The notes under the pieces: model-generated
The model's database searches: none
The model's input: the letters and a program-made list of their open reading frames with translations, nothing else
What the model was told of the DNA's origin: nothing
Shown here: piece by piece, positions 17,299 through 27,601 of the stretch
Position numbering within the stretch: position 1 is the first letter of the stretch
Layout: each line of letters begins with the position of its first letter
Assembly: GCA_938036875.1 (NCBI GenBank)
Contig: CALHVX010000044.1
Location: 212,151 to 276,150, forward strand
Reading direction: 5' to 3'
Source: an uncultured Pseudomonadales bacterium
Lineage (GTDB): Bacteria > Pseudomonadota > Gammaproteobacteria > Pseudomonadales > Azotimanducaceae
DNA: 64,000 nucleotides
Program-made: the position numbers and the translations under genes

Positions 17299-17655
17299 AT
17301 GGCAAGCTTTACCACCGATAATGACGGCTACTTGGTGGAGCTCGAGCTTTGGTCTGAAAGCGTTGCTGAGGCGCTAGCCGAGTCCCTTGGTATCAAGCTT
17401 ACCCAAGAACATTGGCAAGTGATTAACTGCGCGCGCTACTTCTACCAAACTTACCAGCTGAGCCCCGTGATGCGCCCTATGGTCAATGCGCTAAAAGCCG
17501 ATCATCCGCAGCTAGCAGATAGCCTCACTTTGATGCGTTTGTTTCCAAGCCCTGAGGATGCAAGCAAACCACCCACACCAAGCCCAACCAATGGCAGTCC
17601 AGCCAAACGGATCGCCTGCATTGCTGGCTTACCGCGCCCCACCAACTGCCTTTAA
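17299..17655 (+). CDS. tusE: TusE/DsrC family sulfur carrier with C-terminal insertion and extra cysteine
   Basis: I take the ATG at 17299 (MASFTTDNDGYL), giving 118 residues. The family core (LTQEHWQVINCARYFYQTY, shortened here to EHWQVINCARYFYQTY) and the flexible C-terminal arm ending GLPRPTNCL are present, with the penultimate cysteine that carries sulfur. Two points are odd. A Pro/Ser-rich insertion (PEDASKPPTPSPTN) precedes the arm. A second cysteine lies ten positions before the terminal one (ACIAGLPRPTNC, C-X9-C). DsrC proteins, as I recall, have C-X10-C, and ordinary TusE lacks the second one. The gene context (tusDCB, no dsr genes) supports a TusE role. Its stop overlaps the convergent cysG stop. 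Confidence 0.9.
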   Translation: MASFTTDNDGYLVELELWSESVAEALAESLGIKLTQEHWQVINCARYFYQTYQLSPVMRPMVNALKADHPQLADSLTLMRLFPSPEDASKPPTPSPTNGSPAKRIACIAGLPRPTNCL

Positions 17656-19052
17656 AGAGTCGGCATCTGCAAACGACCGGCAACCCGGTAACGGACTACC
17701 TCACCAACAATGATTAAGGTTGGCCCGCGTATTTCAGCACTAGCAACACGCTCCGGTAGATTCGCAACAGTGCCTACCACGGCCAACTGATCCTCCAAGG
17801 TGACCCGTTGCAATAAGGCTGCAGGCGTTGCTGCTGGCAAACCTTGGGCTTGTAGGTTTTGCATGATGTCGCTCAACCCTGGCAGGCCCATGTAGATGAC
17901 CAAGGTTTGCCCTGGCTTTGCCAGCTCCGGCCAATCCATGTTGGTCCGATCGGAACTGCGGTGCCCGGTCACAAAACGAACGGATTGAGAAACGTTGCGA
18001 TGGGTCAACGGGATACCTGCATAGCTCGCACCGCCAAGCGCTGCTGAGATACCGGGTACTACAGTAAAGTCGATCTCGTGATCCGCTAGCACTTGGATCT
18101 CTTCGCCGCCACGGCCAAAGATAAACGGGTCGCCGCCTTTCAGACGGACCACTTGCTTACCCGCCTGTGCCGCTGTTAACAGCAATGCGTTTATCTCATC
18201 TTGGCGAATGCCGGCAAAGGCGCGCTTTTTGCCAACGTAGACTTTTTCTGCATCGCGTCGAGCAAAATCGAGCAGCTCGGTGTTCGCAAGATTGTCGTAG
18301 AACACCACATCGGCGTTGCGAATCAGGCGTAGCCCTTTCAGCGTCATTAGCTCGGGATCACCCGGTCCAGCACCAACCAAGGCTACCGATCCTTTGCGCT
18401 CGATCGCCGGATCAACGCTAGCGGCAAGCTGCGCGGTAAACTCTGCTTCAGCGGCTTCCGTTTTCCCGCGCAACGCCATTTCTTGTAACGGGCTGGCGAG
18501 CAGGCGCTCCCAAAAATGTTGGCGCTCCTGAACCACAGGCAACGCAGCAGATACCTCACGCCGTTTGCTACCAATGAAGCTTGCTAAACGACCCAAAGAT
18601 TGAGGCAAGCGATCTTCGATCCAACCACGCACAAGCCGCGCCAAGGTAGGTGAGCTACCACCGGTTGAGATCGCTACCAAAACGGGATCACGGTCAACAA
18701 TGCTCGGGAAGATAGCGCTGCAAAGATCCGTTTGATCCACTACGTTGAGCCAGGTTTGCGTTGCCTCGCAAGCGTTAGCAATCCCTTGATGCAGCTGTCT
18801 ATCAGCAGTGGCGGCAACCACCAACCAGCGGCCATCAAGATCTGTCGGCACATAACCTCGCTGCTCTAGCTGAAGCGTTGAAGGGTTGGCAGCAACCAAG
18901 GTTGCAACCTCGGGATGCACCTCAAGCGCTACAATCTGTACTTGAGCCTGGGCACGGACCAGGGTTTCCAGTTTGCGCAGCGCCACTTCGCCTGCGCCCA
19001 CAAGCAACACCGGGCGCGACTTAAGATCCAAAAATTGCGGAAGATACTGCAT
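17652..19052 (-). CDS. cysG: Siroheme synthase CysG (trifunctional)
   Basis: I prefer the internal ATG at 19052 (MQYLPQFLDLKSRPVLLVG), giving 466 residues; the longer track start overlaps serS. The N-terminal precorrin-2 dehydrogenase/ferrochelatase half has VGAGEVALRKLETL and STGGSSPTLARL. The C-terminal uroporphyrinogen-III methyltransferase half has VGAGPGDPELMTLKGLRLI and KGGDPFIFGRGGEE. The enzyme makes siroheme, the cofactor of the sulfite reductase CysI encoded at about 49.4 kb. It is the last gene of the ftsK-lolA-rarA-crcB-serS run and converges on tusE. Confidence 0.95.
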   Translation of the reverse strand: MQYLPQFLDLKSRPVLLVGAGEVALRKLETLVRAQAQVQIVALEVHPEVATLVAANPSTLQLEQRGYVPTDLDGRWLVVAATADRQLHQGIANACEATQTWLNVVDQTDLCSAIFPSIVDRDPVLVAISTGGSSPTLARLVRGWIEDRLPQSLGRLASFIGSKRREVSAALPVVQERQHFWERLLASPLQEMALRGKTEAAEAEFTAQLAASVDPAIERKGSVALVGAGPGDPELMTLKGLRLIRNADVVFYDNLANTELLDFARRDAEKVYVGKKRAFAGIRQDEINALLLTAAQAGKQVVRLKGGDPFIFGRGGEEIQVLADHEIDFTVVPGISAALGGASYAGIPLTHRNVSQSVRFVTGHRSSDRTNMDWPELAKPGQTLVIYMGLPGLSDIMQNLQAQGLPAATPAALLQRVTLEDQLAVVGTVANLPERVASAEIRGPTLIIVGEVVRYRVAGRLQMPTL

Positions 19053-19095
19053 AACGCCATTAACCTGAGTGAGCGATCTATCAAATAGACTTAAG

Positions 19096-20397
19096 CTAAC
19101 GGGCCGAAAGATCGAGCTGTGTTGCACCACCCATGTACGACCGCAGCACGTCTGGAATCGCTAAGTTACCGTCACCATCCTGATAGTTTTCCATCACCGC
19201 AACCAATGTTCGCCCAACGGCTAAACCGGAACCGTTCAGGGTGTGCAGCAACTCGGGCTTTGCCTGTTTTTTCGCTCCAGGCTCTGGGGCCGGCCGATAG
19301 CGCGCCTGCAAGCGTCGAGCTTGAAAGTCGTGAGCATTGCTACAAGACGAGATCTCTCGGTACGCGGCTTGACCAGGCAGCCAGACTTCCAAGTCGTAGG
19401 TTTTGGCTGCTGAAAAGCCGAGGTCACCACCACAAAGCACCACCTTTCGATACGGCAGTTCAAGCCGACGTAAAATGCTCTCCGCATGATCCGTTAACTC
19501 TTCCAATGCTTGCCAGGAATCTTCTGGGCGCACCAACTGAACCAGCTCCACTTTTTCAAACTGATGCTGTCGAATGATGCCGCGCGTATCGCGGCCGTAG
19601 CTGCCCGCCTCGCTGCGAAAACAGGGGCTATGGCAAACGTGTTTGACGGGTACCTGAGCACCATCCAAAATTGTGTCTCGGTACACATTGGTTACCGGAA
19701 CTTCTGCCGTTGGTGCGAGAAAATAGCCTTGATCAGTATCTAGACGAAACAAATCTTCTTCAAACTTAGGGAGTTGACCGGTGCCAAACAACGACTGGCG
19801 ATTAACCACGTAGGGCACGTAGATCTCTTTGTAGCCATGCTCGTTGGCATGGGTATCCAACATAAACTGAGTTAAAGCGCGCTGCAGGCGTGCCAATTGC
19901 CCATGCACAACAACAAAACGGCTACCCGCAATTTGGCTCGCCGCATCAAAGTCCAAGCTGCCACCGCTGCCTAGGTCTACATGGTCGCGTGGCGTAAAGT
20001 TGAACTGAGGCTGATCTCCCCAACGGCCAACCTCCGCATTGTCGTCCTCGGTAGAACCTTCAGGCACCGAGTCGTGGGGAATATTGGGGATGGCGGCCAA
20101 AAAGGCGTCGTAGCGCTCTTGCAGGTCATTGAACTGCGCCTTGGCTGCGTCCAGCTTTGCACCTAACTCAGCAACACCGGACAGCAGCGCCTGCACGTCT
20201 TCGCCCGCCGCCTTCGCTTTGCCCACAGACTTTGAAACGGTGTTGCGTTCGTTTTGCAAGGTCTCGGTTAGCTGCTGTACCTCTCGGCGCTCAGCTTCTA
20301 GCGCATTAAAGGCAGGCACATCAAAGGCAAAGCCCTTAACCGCTAGCGCCGCAACCACCGCTTCCAGATCGTTGCGCAATAATTTGGTGTCCAACAT
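19096..20397 (-). CDS. serS: Seryl-tRNA synthetase
   Basis: The 433-residue class II synthetase starts [18 protein letters not shown]. The N-terminal coiled-coil arm spans roughly residues 25-110. Motif 2 ([17 protein letters not shown]) and motif 3 ([18 protein letters not shown]) are intact. It charges tRNA-Ser, one copy of which is encoded at 16.1 kb. It starts 3 bases after the crcB stop, and cysG follows 43 bases downstream. Confidence 0.97.
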   Translation of the reverse strand: MLDTKLLRNDLEAVVAALAVKGFAFDVPAFNALEAERREVQQLTETLQNERNTVSKSVGKAKAAGEDVQALLSGVAELGAKLDAAKAQFNDLQERYDAFLAAIPNIPHDSVPEGSTEDDNAEVGRWGDQPQFNFTPRDHVDLGSGGSLDFDAASQIAGSRFVVVHGQLARLQRALTQFMLDTHANEHGYKEIYVPYVVNRQSLFGTGQLPKFEEDLFRLDTDQGYFLAPTAEVPVTNVYRDTILDGAQVPVKHVCHSPCFRSEAGSYGRDTRGIIRQHQFEKVELVQLVRPEDSWQALEELTDHAESILRRLELPYRKVVLCGGDLGFSAAKTYDLEVWLPGQAAYREISSCSNAHDFQARRLQARYRPAPEPGAKKQAKPELLHTLNGSGLAVGRTLVAVMENYQDGDGNLAIPDVLRSYMGGATQLDLSAR

Positions 20398-20400
20398 GGT

Positions 20401-20814
20401 CTAGATTCCTAAGCTAGGGTTGCCAAGCTTTGCAAGCAGGCGACCAAGCCAAACTAGCAATAAGCAACTCAATATCGATAACACAAGGTAACTGATGGCG
20501 GCCACCCAGCGCTCACTTTCAAACATTCGTAACATCTCTAAGGAGAAGGTCGAAAAGGTGGTAAAACCACCAAGCACACCAACCAGCAAAAATGATCTTC
20601 CCCAATCTTCAAACCACTGAGCATTCGCCCATAAACCCCAAACCAAGCCGATACCCAAACATCCGACAGCGTTTGCCAGCAGCGTTGCCCAAGGAAAACG
20701 CATGGAGACATCACCGGCAATGGTCATACTGCCACCAATGCCCAGGCTTAGCCCGTAACGTATGCTGGCACCCAAAGCGCCACCTAGGGCAACCCATAAC
20801 CAAGCTAAGCTCAT
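20401..20814 (-). CDS. crcB: Fluoride channel CrcB/FluC
   Basis: This 137-residue membrane protein has four hydrophobic segments and the family signatures GGALGASIRYGL, the conserved NAVGCLGIGL and GGFTTFSTFSLE. FluC channels work as dual-topology dimers that export toxic fluoride. The start overlaps the rarA stop (ATGA). No fluoride riboswitch is visible, as expected for a gene inside an operon. Confidence 0.93.
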   Translation of the reverse strand: MSLAWLWVALGGALGASIRYGLSLGIGGSMTIAGDVSMRFPWATLLANAVGCLGIGLVWGLWANAQWFEDWGRSFLLVGVLGGFTTFSTFSLEMLRMFESERWVAAISYLVLSILSCLLLVWLGRLLAKLGNPSLGI

Positions 20815-22109
20815 CGGTTGCCTCCAGGCTTTGCGTTGCCATGCTCTGCGTCTAGCTGCGCTAAGCGTTCGAGCCGAGTTTTAATCTTCGCCTCCAGCCC
20901 TCGATTTACCGGTTGGTAGAAGCCCTGCGCTTCAAGCCCATCGGGCCAATAATTTTCTCCAGCCGCGTAGGCTTGCTCCTCGTCATGCGCATAGCGGTAG
21001 CCCTGACCATGCCCCAGTTCTTTGGCTAGCGACGTGGGCGCGTTCCGCAGGTGCGGCGGCACCGGCAAGCTACCGCTAGCAGCAACCGTGGCTCGCGCGG
21101 CGTTAGCGGCAACGTAAGCGGCATTACTTTTGGGCACGCTAGCGAGATACAGCACAGTTTGCGCCAAAGCCAACTCTCCTTCAGGTGATCCTAACCGCTC
21201 AAAAGCCTGCCAGGCATCCAGCGCTATCTGCATCGCTTTGGGGTCGGCGTTGCCTACCTCCTCACTCGCCATCCGTAGCAGCCGGCGCGCAATATATTCT
21301 CCTGGGCAGCCACCATCAAGCATACGGGTGAACCAATACAAAGCGGCATCTGGTGCGCTACCTCTAACCGCTTTATGCAACGCAGAAATTTGATCGTAAA
21401 ACTCATCGCCACCTTTATCGAAACGGCGCTGCCGACTACCGGCGGCTTCATCCACCAAGGCCACCTCAATGGACGAATCCGTCAGCTGAGCGGCAATTTC
21501 AAGCAGGTTCAAGCAGCGTCGGCCATCACCGTCGGCAAAGGCAATGAGTCGCTCTCGAGCATCTGGAGTGCAGTTCACGGCCGGGTACTGTGCGAGCCCG
21601 CGATCGATCAGCAGACCCAAATCCGCATCGGTCAGGGCTTTAAGTAAATACACGGGCGCTCTAGACAACAGCGCTGAGTTGAGCTCAAAGCTAGGGTTTT
21701 CAGTGGTAGCACCAATAAAGACCACTGTGCCCGCCTCCACATGGGGTAAGAAGGCATCTTGTTGGGCTTTATTGAACCGATGCACCTCGTCGACAAATAA
21801 GACGGTAGCCTCACCGAATTGTTGACGTTGCTCCGCCTCGGCCACCGCCGCGCGTATGTCTTTCACGCCGCTTAATACCGCTGAAAGACTGATTAAGTGT
21901 AAGCCACAGTGCTGAGCCAGCAATTTGGCTAAGGTTGTTTTGCCACAGCCGGGAGGCCCCCACAGCACCATCGAATGCAGGGACTTTTGAGCTAGCAATT
22001 TGGCTAGTGGGCGCTGCTCACCCAACAGGTGTTGCTGACCAACAAATTGGTCCAGCGCAGCGGGTCGGAGCAAGGCGGCTAGGGGCTGTGTATCAACCTT
22101 CGATGACAT
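20811..22109 (-). CDS. rarA: Replication-associated recombination protein A (RarA/MgsA)
   Basis: I use the ATG at 22109 ([16 protein letters not shown]), giving 432 residues; the track start adds nine residues inside lolA. Features are the clamp-loader-like AAA+ ATPase with Walker A GPPGCGKTTLAKLL, Walker B LFVDEVHRFNKAQQDAFLP, GATTENPSFELNSALLSR, and the C-terminal tetramerisation domain (NAAYVAANAARATV). RarA acts at stalled forks. The gene overlaps the end of lolA by 17 bases and the start of crcB by 4. Confidence 0.95.
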   Translation of the reverse strand: MSSKVDTQPLAALLRPAALDQFVGQQHLLGEQRPLAKLLAQKSLHSMVLWGPPGCGKTTLAKLLAQHCGLHLISLSAVLSGVKDIRAAVAEAEQRQQFGEATVLFVDEVHRFNKAQQDAFLPHVEAGTVVFIGATTENPSFELNSALLSRAPVYLLKALTDADLGLLIDRGLAQYPAVNCTPDARERLIAFADGDGRRCLNLLEIAAQLTDSSIEVALVDEAAGSRQRRFDKGGDEFYDQISALHKAVRGSAPDAALYWFTRMLDGGCPGEYIARRLLRMASEEVGNADPKAMQIALDAWQAFERLGSPEGELALAQTVLYLASVPKSNAAYVAANAARATVAASGSLPVPPHLRNAPTSLAKELGHGQGYRYAHDEEQAYAAGENYWPDGLEAQGFYQPVNRGLEAKIKTRLERLAQLDAEHGNAKPGGNR

Positions 22110-22791
22110 CGATATCGGATGGTAGGTCCAGAACAAATTCAGCAGAGTCTACCACTGCTGGACGTTCTACCTCGCTAAATCGAATCTGGGTGAACTGGCC
22201 TAAATGGTCCAAGATGCCGAGTTGACGCAACTCATCGCCTTTGAAATGGAGGCGTATCTCGCTGTATAGCGAGTCTGCTAGGCGAGGCGTCAAGACAAAC
22301 ACATCATCATCTTGGTCGGTGCTGGCTGACAGCATGACCACATCGAAGTTACCCGTCAGCGCCACATCATCACTGGTTAGCAGGGCAACCGGGGTATCCT
22401 GCAATGCGTTAGCTAAAGGCTTAACAATGACCTGAGCTAGATCAGGATCGTAGACTTGAAGTTGCGCCTGGTTGGATACAATGTGCTGAGGATAAGGGGC
22501 CGCAACCGACCAATGAAAATTAGGACGCGCTAAGACTACCCGTCCACTCGAGCGCTCAACAATCTGCCCACGACCACCCTCCACCACTTGGGTAAAGTTA
22601 GCTGTGTAACGTTGCAAAGCCTGGAGCCGCTGATGCAGCGCTCGGTTCGCCGCGTGGTTTAGATCGGCCAGCTCAACCTCCGCCGGGGTTGGGCTAGAGG
22701 TTGGCGCTACACTCAGCGCTTGGTCCGCCTCAACAAAGGCTGATTGCAACATAAAAAACAACGTGGCTAGCACTGGCGCCAGCTTAATCAT
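22093..22791 (-). CDS. lolA: Outer-membrane lipoprotein carrier protein LolA
   Basis: Starting at the ATG at 22791 ([15 protein letters not shown]), the 232-residue protein has a Sec signal peptide ending near AFVEA. LolA-type strands follow: [45 protein letters not shown]. It ferries lipoproteins across the periplasm from LolCDE to LolB, and the window's own lipoprotein at 1.9-3.7 kb would be a client. A 30-residue Pro/Ser-rich linker between the signal peptide and the core is longer than I expect. Its start overlaps the ftsK stop by 8 bases. Confidence 0.92.
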   Translation of the reverse strand: MIKLAPVLATLFFMLQSAFVEADQALSVAPTSSPTPAEVELADLNHAANRALHQRLQALQRYTANFTQVVEGGRGQIVERSSGRVVLARPNFHWSVAAPYPQHIVSNQAQLQVYDPDLAQVIVKPLANALQDTPVALLTSDDVALTGNFDVVMLSASTDQDDDVFVLTPRLADSLYSEIRLHFKGDELRQLGILDHLGQFTQIRFSEVERPAVVDSAEFVLDLPSDIDVIEG

Positions 22792-25162
22792 GCTTTGGCA
22801 CCAATAACTCACGACTACCATTACTACCCATAGGGCTCACCAAACCGGCCATCTCCATTGCTTCGATCAAACGCGCTGCTCGGTTGTAGCCGATCCGCAG
22901 CTTGCGTTGCACAGACGAAATAGACGCGCGGCGAGATTCCAAGACAAACTCCACCGCTTCATCGTAGAGCGCATCTTCCTGCTCTGTATCTGAATTAGAC
23001 TCTATTTGTAGAAAAGGTTCCTCATCGCCGCCGGTGAGTATCTCTTCTAGGTAGTTAGGCTCACTTCGCGATTTCCAGTCCGCGACAATTCGATGGACTT
23101 CATCATCGGAGACAAAGGCACCGTGAACACGCACGGGTAATGCGGTACCCGGCGGCAGGTACAGCATGTCGCCGTGCCCAAGCAATTGCTCTGCACCACC
23201 TTGATCCAAAATTGTCCGGGAATCGATTTTAGACGAGACCTGGAAGCTAATACGGGTGGGAACGTTGGCTTTAATTAAACCAGTGATGACGTCCACTGAT
23301 GGTCGCTGGGTTGCCAACACCAAGTGAATGCCAGCGGCTCGCGCTTTTTGCGCAATACGTGCAATCAGCTGCTCAACTTTTTTACCAACAATCATCATCA
23401 TGTCGGCGAACTCATCGATCACCACCACAATCAAGGGCAAAGGCTCTAGTGCCGGTGCCTCAGTGACGTTGTCTGTTGACCACAGCGGATCCGAAATAGG
23501 CTCGCCGTTCGCAGCGGCCTCTTTCACCTTTTTGTTAAAGCCCGCCAGGTTACGGACCCCTAACTTAGACATCACCCGGTAACGCCGCTCCATTTCTGCC
23601 ACACACCAATTCAGGGCATGTGCCGCTTCTGTCATGTCGGTAACAACGGGCGTGAGCAAATGGGGAATGCCTTCGTAGATGGCAAGCTCCAACATCTTGG
23701 GGTCCACTAAAATCAAGCGCACCTCTTCGGGCGTCGCTTTGTACAAAATGCTCAGTAGCATCGCATTCACACCAACCGATTTACCGGCACCGGTGGTGCC
23801 TGCAACCAGCAAGTGCGGCATCTTTGCAATGTCGGCAATAATGGGTTGGCCCGCAATATCTTTACCCAACGCCAAGGTTAACGGCGATGGACTATCCAAG
23901 AAGGTCGGTGTTTCTAGCACCTCTTTGAGTCGAACCATTTCACGGTCCACATTCGGCACTTCGATACCGACCACGGATTTACCGGGGATAATTTCCACAA
24001 TACGGACGCTGATAACGGCCAACGAGCGCGCCAGGTCTTTTGCCAACGAAGATATTTTTTGCGACTTAACGCCAGCCGCCGGTTGAATTTCGAAGCGTGT
24101 GACTACCGGTCCAGGTAATACAGTAACCACTTCAGCATCCACCCCAAAATCATTTAGCTTCAATTCCAGCAAACGTGACATCGCTTCCAGGGATTCGGTG
24201 CTGAAGCCTTTGTCTGGGTCATTAACGGGCTCATCTAGCAGCTCTAACTCAGGTAGAGCCGTACTATTGCCGGCCGAGGTTTTAAACAATGACCGTTGCG
24301 CCGGCATCGGTTTCGGTGGGATCAACGTGGGCTTGGTGGTGCTCTCAGCTTTTTTCTTAACCCCAGTCAACCCAGGAGCAATACGGTCCAGCATGCCTGC
24401 TCCGGATGCTTGAGCGCCCTCAGTTTGGTTGTTTGAGCCTTGCTCTATAACCACAGGTGCATTTTGACGCTTGGTGCTAAGGTGATCTTTTAGCGATGCT
24501 TCGCGCGCTTCACGCAGGCTGCGCTGCTGCGCCTGCTGTTCTTTTCTGGCTGCCCAAGCATCACGCTGCAACGCCCACCAACGAGTCACACTTAATCCCC
24601 AGCGATGGAGTAACCGTCCCAAGAATTCAGCAACTTCTAGCCAGGAAAAGCCCAGCGCCGCCTGCAGGCCAACCAGCAAACCGGTGACGCCCAACAAGGT
24701 CAAACCAACCCAGCCGAACACCGGGCCACCGTTGGTGACCAAGCCAGCGCCAATAACGCCACCGCCGCCAGCAGGCAGGCTACCACCAGGCGCTGTGTGC
24801 ATTTGCACCAGCGCAGCCAAGCTGAAGATTACGGCCAGCCAACCCAATGCGCGCACCCCGGTAATCCACCCCGGTTGCTCCAGATCGCGTCCTTTAAAGA
24901 GCACCACACCAACTGCAATCAGTTGCAAGGGAATGAGATACGCCACATAGCCCAACAGATACAACCCAAGATCGGCGCACCAGGCGCCACTGCGTCCCAC
25001 CCAATTGCTGACGTCTGTGTTGGAGCTGGCGTAACTGAATCCTGAGTCGTGCGGTGAGTAAGACAAGATCGCGAGCAGGTAAAATAAGGCAACGGCGCCT
25101 AAAGCAACCAGGGCAATTTCGCGAGTGGGCACAGAATGACTAGGTGCGGACTGACTGGACAC
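22784..25162 (-). CDS. ftsK: DNA translocase FtsK
   Basis: I choose the internal GTG at 25162 because it is preceded by CCAGGAGAGCCC, a strong ribosome site at good spacing. The protein then begins [21 protein letters not shown] and is 792 residues. There are four or so membrane segments in the first 190 residues and a short linker (about 200-320). The motor has Walker [17 protein letters not shown] and Walker [15 protein letters not shown], and the C-terminal gamma winged-helix has [24 protein letters not shown]. FtsK pumps chromosome termini through the septum and activates XerCD. It heads the lolA-rarA-crcB-serS-cysG run. Confidence 0.96.
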   Translation of the reverse strand: MSSQSAPSHSVPTREIALVALGAVALFYLLAILSYSPHDSGFSYASSNTDVSNWVGRSGAWCADLGLYLLGYVAYLIPLQLIAVGVVLFKGRDLEQPGWITGVRALGWLAVIFSLAALVQMHTAPGGSLPAGGGGVIGAGLVTNGGPVFGWVGLTLLGVTGLLVGLQAALGFSWLEVAEFLGRLLHRWGLSVTRWWALQRDAWAARKEQQAQQRSLREAREASLKDHLSTKRQNAPVVIEQGSNNQTEGAQASGAGMLDRIAPGLTGVKKKAESTTKPTLIPPKPMPAQRSLFKTSAGNSTALPELELLDEPVNDPDKGFSTESLEAMSRLLELKLNDFGVDAEVVTVLPGPVVTRFEIQPAAGVKSQKISSLAKDLARSLAVISVRIVEIIPGKSVVGIEVPNVDREMVRLKEVLETPTFLDSPSPLTLALGKDIAGQPIIADIAKMPHLLVAGTTGAGKSVGVNAMLLSILYKATPEEVRLILVDPKMLELAIYEGIPHLLTPVVTDMTEAAHALNWCVAEMERRYRVMSKLGVRNLAGFNKKVKEAAANGEPISDPLWSTDNVTEAPALEPLPLIVVVIDEFADMMMIVGKKVEQLIARIAQKARAAGIHLVLATQRPSVDVITGLIKANVPTRISFQVSSKIDSRTILDQGGAEQLLGHGDMLYLPPGTALPVRVHGAFVSDDEVHRIVADWKSRSEPNYLEEILTGGDEEPFLQIESNSDTEQEDALYDEAVEFVLESRRASISSVQRKLRIGYNRAARLIEAMEMAGLVSPMGSNGSRELLVPKHD

Positions 25163-25481
25163 GGGCTCTCCTGGGGCATCAAACCGCCCCGTTGCAACAA
25201 ATTGAACCTCTACAAGATCGCTTGCAGAGACGCTATCCCAAGTGTCCTGCACTCTTGAATAACCTCAAGAGCGCCTTCCCCTGCACTCTCTTTGGAGTGC
25301 TAGAGGCGCAGTCTAACCAGTATCGAACCTCCTGCCAAATCACATTTATTTCAATCTGTTAGCACAGCTTCCTAATGCCTATTTGCTCTATGTACCGCCC
25401 CTGGGGCACAGCTAGCTTGAAGCCAGGCACCGCTGCTGTAGAATTGCCGACCCTCTTTAGACCAAAGGTAGCGCTCGCCTT
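25163..25481. other. Divergent intergenic region upstream of ftsK with two inverted repeats
   Basis: This 319-base gap separates ftsK (minus) from the PA4642-like gene (plus). It holds a perfect inverted repeat CTCTTGA-ATAACC-TCAAGAG at 25252-25271. Just beyond it, GCACTC-TCTTTG-GAGTGC at 25283-25300 is nested inside GCGCC...GGCGC (25271-25309). They may be operators or leader hairpins for ftsK. In Pseudomonas I recall trxB between ftsK and aat, and it is absent here. Confidence 0.5.
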
Positions 25482-25778
25482 ATGCGACCAGACAAGAAGA
25501 AAGTAGTAGACGAAATCTGGGACGACGAGCGCATTCGCAGTTTTCTAGACAAAAAAGCGTTAGGGTCAGAATCAAACACCGATTTCAGCGCCCTGCTGTA
25601 CGCTTACCGCAGCATGCGGGTAGAAGACTTCCAGCGCTTTCTAGAGCTCTTTGTTGAGCAAGGGCGAGACCTCAACGCCCTAAGCCGCAGTGGCGAGACC
25701 CTGCTTACTAGCATTGCAGCCCACCGTGTCAGCCCGCCATTCCAAGCAGCGCTGCGATCGGCGGGTGCAACCGGCTAG
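25482..25778 (+). CDS. Small conserved protein, PA4642-like
   Basis: The 98-residue, charged, soluble protein starts MRPDKKKVVDEIWDDERIRSFLDKK and contains YRSMRVEDFQRFLELFVEQGRDLNA and GETLLTSIAAHR. The pattern resembles the short uncharacterised Pseudomonas family typified by PA4642. The second half has the rhythm of a single ankyrin-like repeat. It lies 5 bases upstream of aat and is probably co-transcribed with it. No function is known to me. Confidence 0.6.
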   Translation: MRPDKKKVVDEIWDDERIRSFLDKKALGSESNTDFSALLYAYRSMRVEDFQRFLELFVEQGRDLNALSRSGETLLTSIAAHRVSPPFQAALRSAGATG

Positions 25779-25783
25779 AGACC

Positions 25784-26581
25784 ATGGGCGAGCAAGGTGT
25801 TGCCTTACCTTGGCTTGCGCCTACCCCGGTTGAGTTTCCAGACCCTGCGACCGCCCATGCCGAGCCGGATGGGTTGCTTGCTGCAGGCGGTGAACTCAGC
25901 CTACCTTGGCTGTTAGAAGCCTATAGCCAAGGCATATTCCCTTGGTTCAACGATGATGAAGAACCCATCCTCTGGTGGAGCCCAAACCCTCGCGGCGTGT
26001 TGATCCCAGGCCAGGTACACCTGTCCAGGAGTTTGCGTAAACGCCTAAAGCGCTGCGGTTTCACCCTCAGCATGGACACAGCGTTCTCCCAGGTTATCCA
26101 TCAATGCGCCGCAATTCGAGCACGCACGGGAACTTGGATAACGCCCAATATGCAGCAAGCTTATCTTGACCTGCATGACCGGGGCTACGCACACAGCATC
26201 GAGATTTGGGACTCGCAGCACTTGGTTGGTGGGCTGTATGGCGTTAGCCTAGGGCAAATGTTCTTTGGCGAATCTATGTTCTCGTTGGCCGATGACGCGT
26301 CAAAAATGGCGTTGCACAGCTTGTCAGAACACAGTTTGCACTGGGGTTTCAGTTTGCTTGACTGCCAGATGATGACCGACCACCTTCACAGCATGGGGGC
26401 TATGCATTTGGCTCGCACTGAGTTTCTTGAGGCGCTACGACGCAATCGACAACAGCCAACCAAACGCGGCTCTTGGACGGATTCCATTCGCTACACCACC
26501 GCGGCAGAGCTAGGTAACGCCATCACGCAACGGCTAACCCAACCAGGCAACGAGCACAACGATCAGGGCGCATGGACATGA
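25784..26581 (+). CDS. aat: Leucyl/phenylalanyl-tRNA-protein transferase
   Basis: The 265-residue protein carries the family signatures EPDGLLAAGGELSLPWLLEAY, shown here in part as GLLAAGGELS, then QGIFPWFNDDE, WWSPNPRGVL and GGLYGVSLGQMFFGESMFS. It transfers Leu or Phe from tRNA to proteins with N-terminal Lys or Arg, creating a degron read by ClpS-ClpA, both encoded 3 kb downstream. Its stop overlaps the bpt start (ATGA). Length is slightly above the usual 230-240 residues because of a C-terminal tail ([14 protein letters not shown]). Confidence 0.95.
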   Translation: MGEQGVALPWLAPTPVEFPDPATAHAEPDGLLAAGGELSLPWLLEAYSQGIFPWFNDDEEPILWWSPNPRGVLIPGQVHLSRSLRKRLKRCGFTLSMDTAFSQVIHQCAAIRARTGTWITPNMQQAYLDLHDRGYAHSIEIWDSQHLVGGLYGVSLGQMFFGESMFSLADDASKMALHSLSEHSLHWGFSLLDCQMMTDHLHSMGAMHLARTEFLEALRRNRQQPTKRGSWTDSIRYTTAAELGNAITQRLTQPGNEHNDQGAWT

Positions 26582-27294
26582 CGGCCCGTGACGACATTGC
26601 AAACAACCAGTTTTTTGTGACGCCGCCTCACGCCTGTAGCTATCTAAGCAACCGCGAAGCCACCACCCTATTTCTGGACCCTAGGCAAACCATCTCTGGC
26701 CCCGGTTACCAACTACTCAGTGAAAACGGCTTTCGTCGCAGTGGCGGGCATTTGTACCGGCCACATTGCAAGCTGTGCTCAGCCTGTATGGCCACACGAA
26801 TCCCAGTGATGGAGTTTGTACCCAAACGTCGGCAGCGCCGCACCTTAAAGCGCAATGCGGACCTGGTGGTTAGCCTTGCACAAGCAGAGTACACCCCCGA
26901 AATTTATGCGCTGTACGAGCGCTACATTAGCGCCCGGCATGGCGATGGCGATATGTACCCGCCCACGGTTGATCAGTTTCGTTCTTTTCTGTTGAGCCAA
27001 TGGGCAGACACCTTCTTTTTGTGCACCTACCTTGGCACCGAGTTGGTGGCGGTGGCGGTCACCGATCGGCAACCCCGCGGCTTGTCAGCGATCTACACCT
27101 TTTTTGACCCGGATATGCAAGCACGCAGCCTTGGCGTCTTCAGCATATTGCAGCAACTTAAGCTCTGCGAGCGTTGGGCAGTGCCCTATCTATACCTGGG
27201 ATACTGGATTCGAGACTCGGCCAAAATGAGCTACAAATTGGACTATCGACCGGTTGAAGTGCTGACCAACGAGCGCTGGGTGAAAATGACCTAA
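26578..27294 (+). CDS. bpt: Aspartate/glutamate leucyl-tRNA-protein transferase
   Basis: I choose the ATG at 26578 in the ATGA overlap with aat, giving 238 residues; the track's ATG two codons earlier is also possible. The cysteine motif [18 protein letters not shown] at the N-terminus and [18 protein letters not shown] are typical of the arginyl/leucyl transferase fold. The C-terminal GNAT-like half has [10 protein letters not shown] and [17 protein letters not shown]. Bacterial Bpt adds Leu to proteins with N-terminal Asp or Glu, feeding the same ClpS route as Aat. Confidence 0.94.
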   Translation: MTARDDIANNQFFVTPPHACSYLSNREATTLFLDPRQTISGPGYQLLSENGFRRSGGHLYRPHCKLCSACMATRIPVMEFVPKRRQRRTLKRNADLVVSLAQAEYTPEIYALYERYISARHGDGDMYPPTVDQFRSFLLSQWADTFFLCTYLGTELVAVAVTDRQPRGLSAIYTFFDPDMQARSLGVFSILQQLKLCERWAVPYLYLGYWIRDSAKMSYKLDYRPVEVLTNERWVKMT

Positions 27295-27385
27295 CCATAT
27301 GCAAATCCGGCCTCTTTGCCTTTCGAGCACTTCTCAGGCACTATCCGCGCCCTTAACTAACAACAGGATCAAAGACAGGCTGTCT

Positions 27386-27601
27386 ATGGCGAAGGAAGAA
27401 CAAATCGAGATGGAAGGCACGGTAGTCGATACCCTGCCGAACACCATGTTTCGAGTGGAACTGGAGAACGGCCACATGGTGACCGCTCACATTTCTGGCA
27501 AGATGCGAAAAAACTACATCCGCATCCTGACCGGCGACAAGGTCAAAGTAGAGCTTACGCCCTACGATCTGTCAAAAGGTCGCATTACCTTCAGGAAGTA
27601 A
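27386..27601 (+). CDS. infA: Translation initiation factor IF-1
   Basis: The 71-residue protein starts at the ATG at 27386 ([13 protein letters not shown]) and has the S1/OB-fold signature [24 protein letters not shown] and the C-terminal GRITFRK. The track ORF extends 29 residues upstream without support. IF-1 occupies the ribosomal A site during initiation. Its 3' end overlaps that of clpA on the other strand by 11 bases. Confidence 0.97.
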   Translation: MAKEEQIEMEGTVVDTLPNTMFRVELENGHMVTAHISGKMRKNYIRILTGDKVKVELTPYDLSKGRITFRK

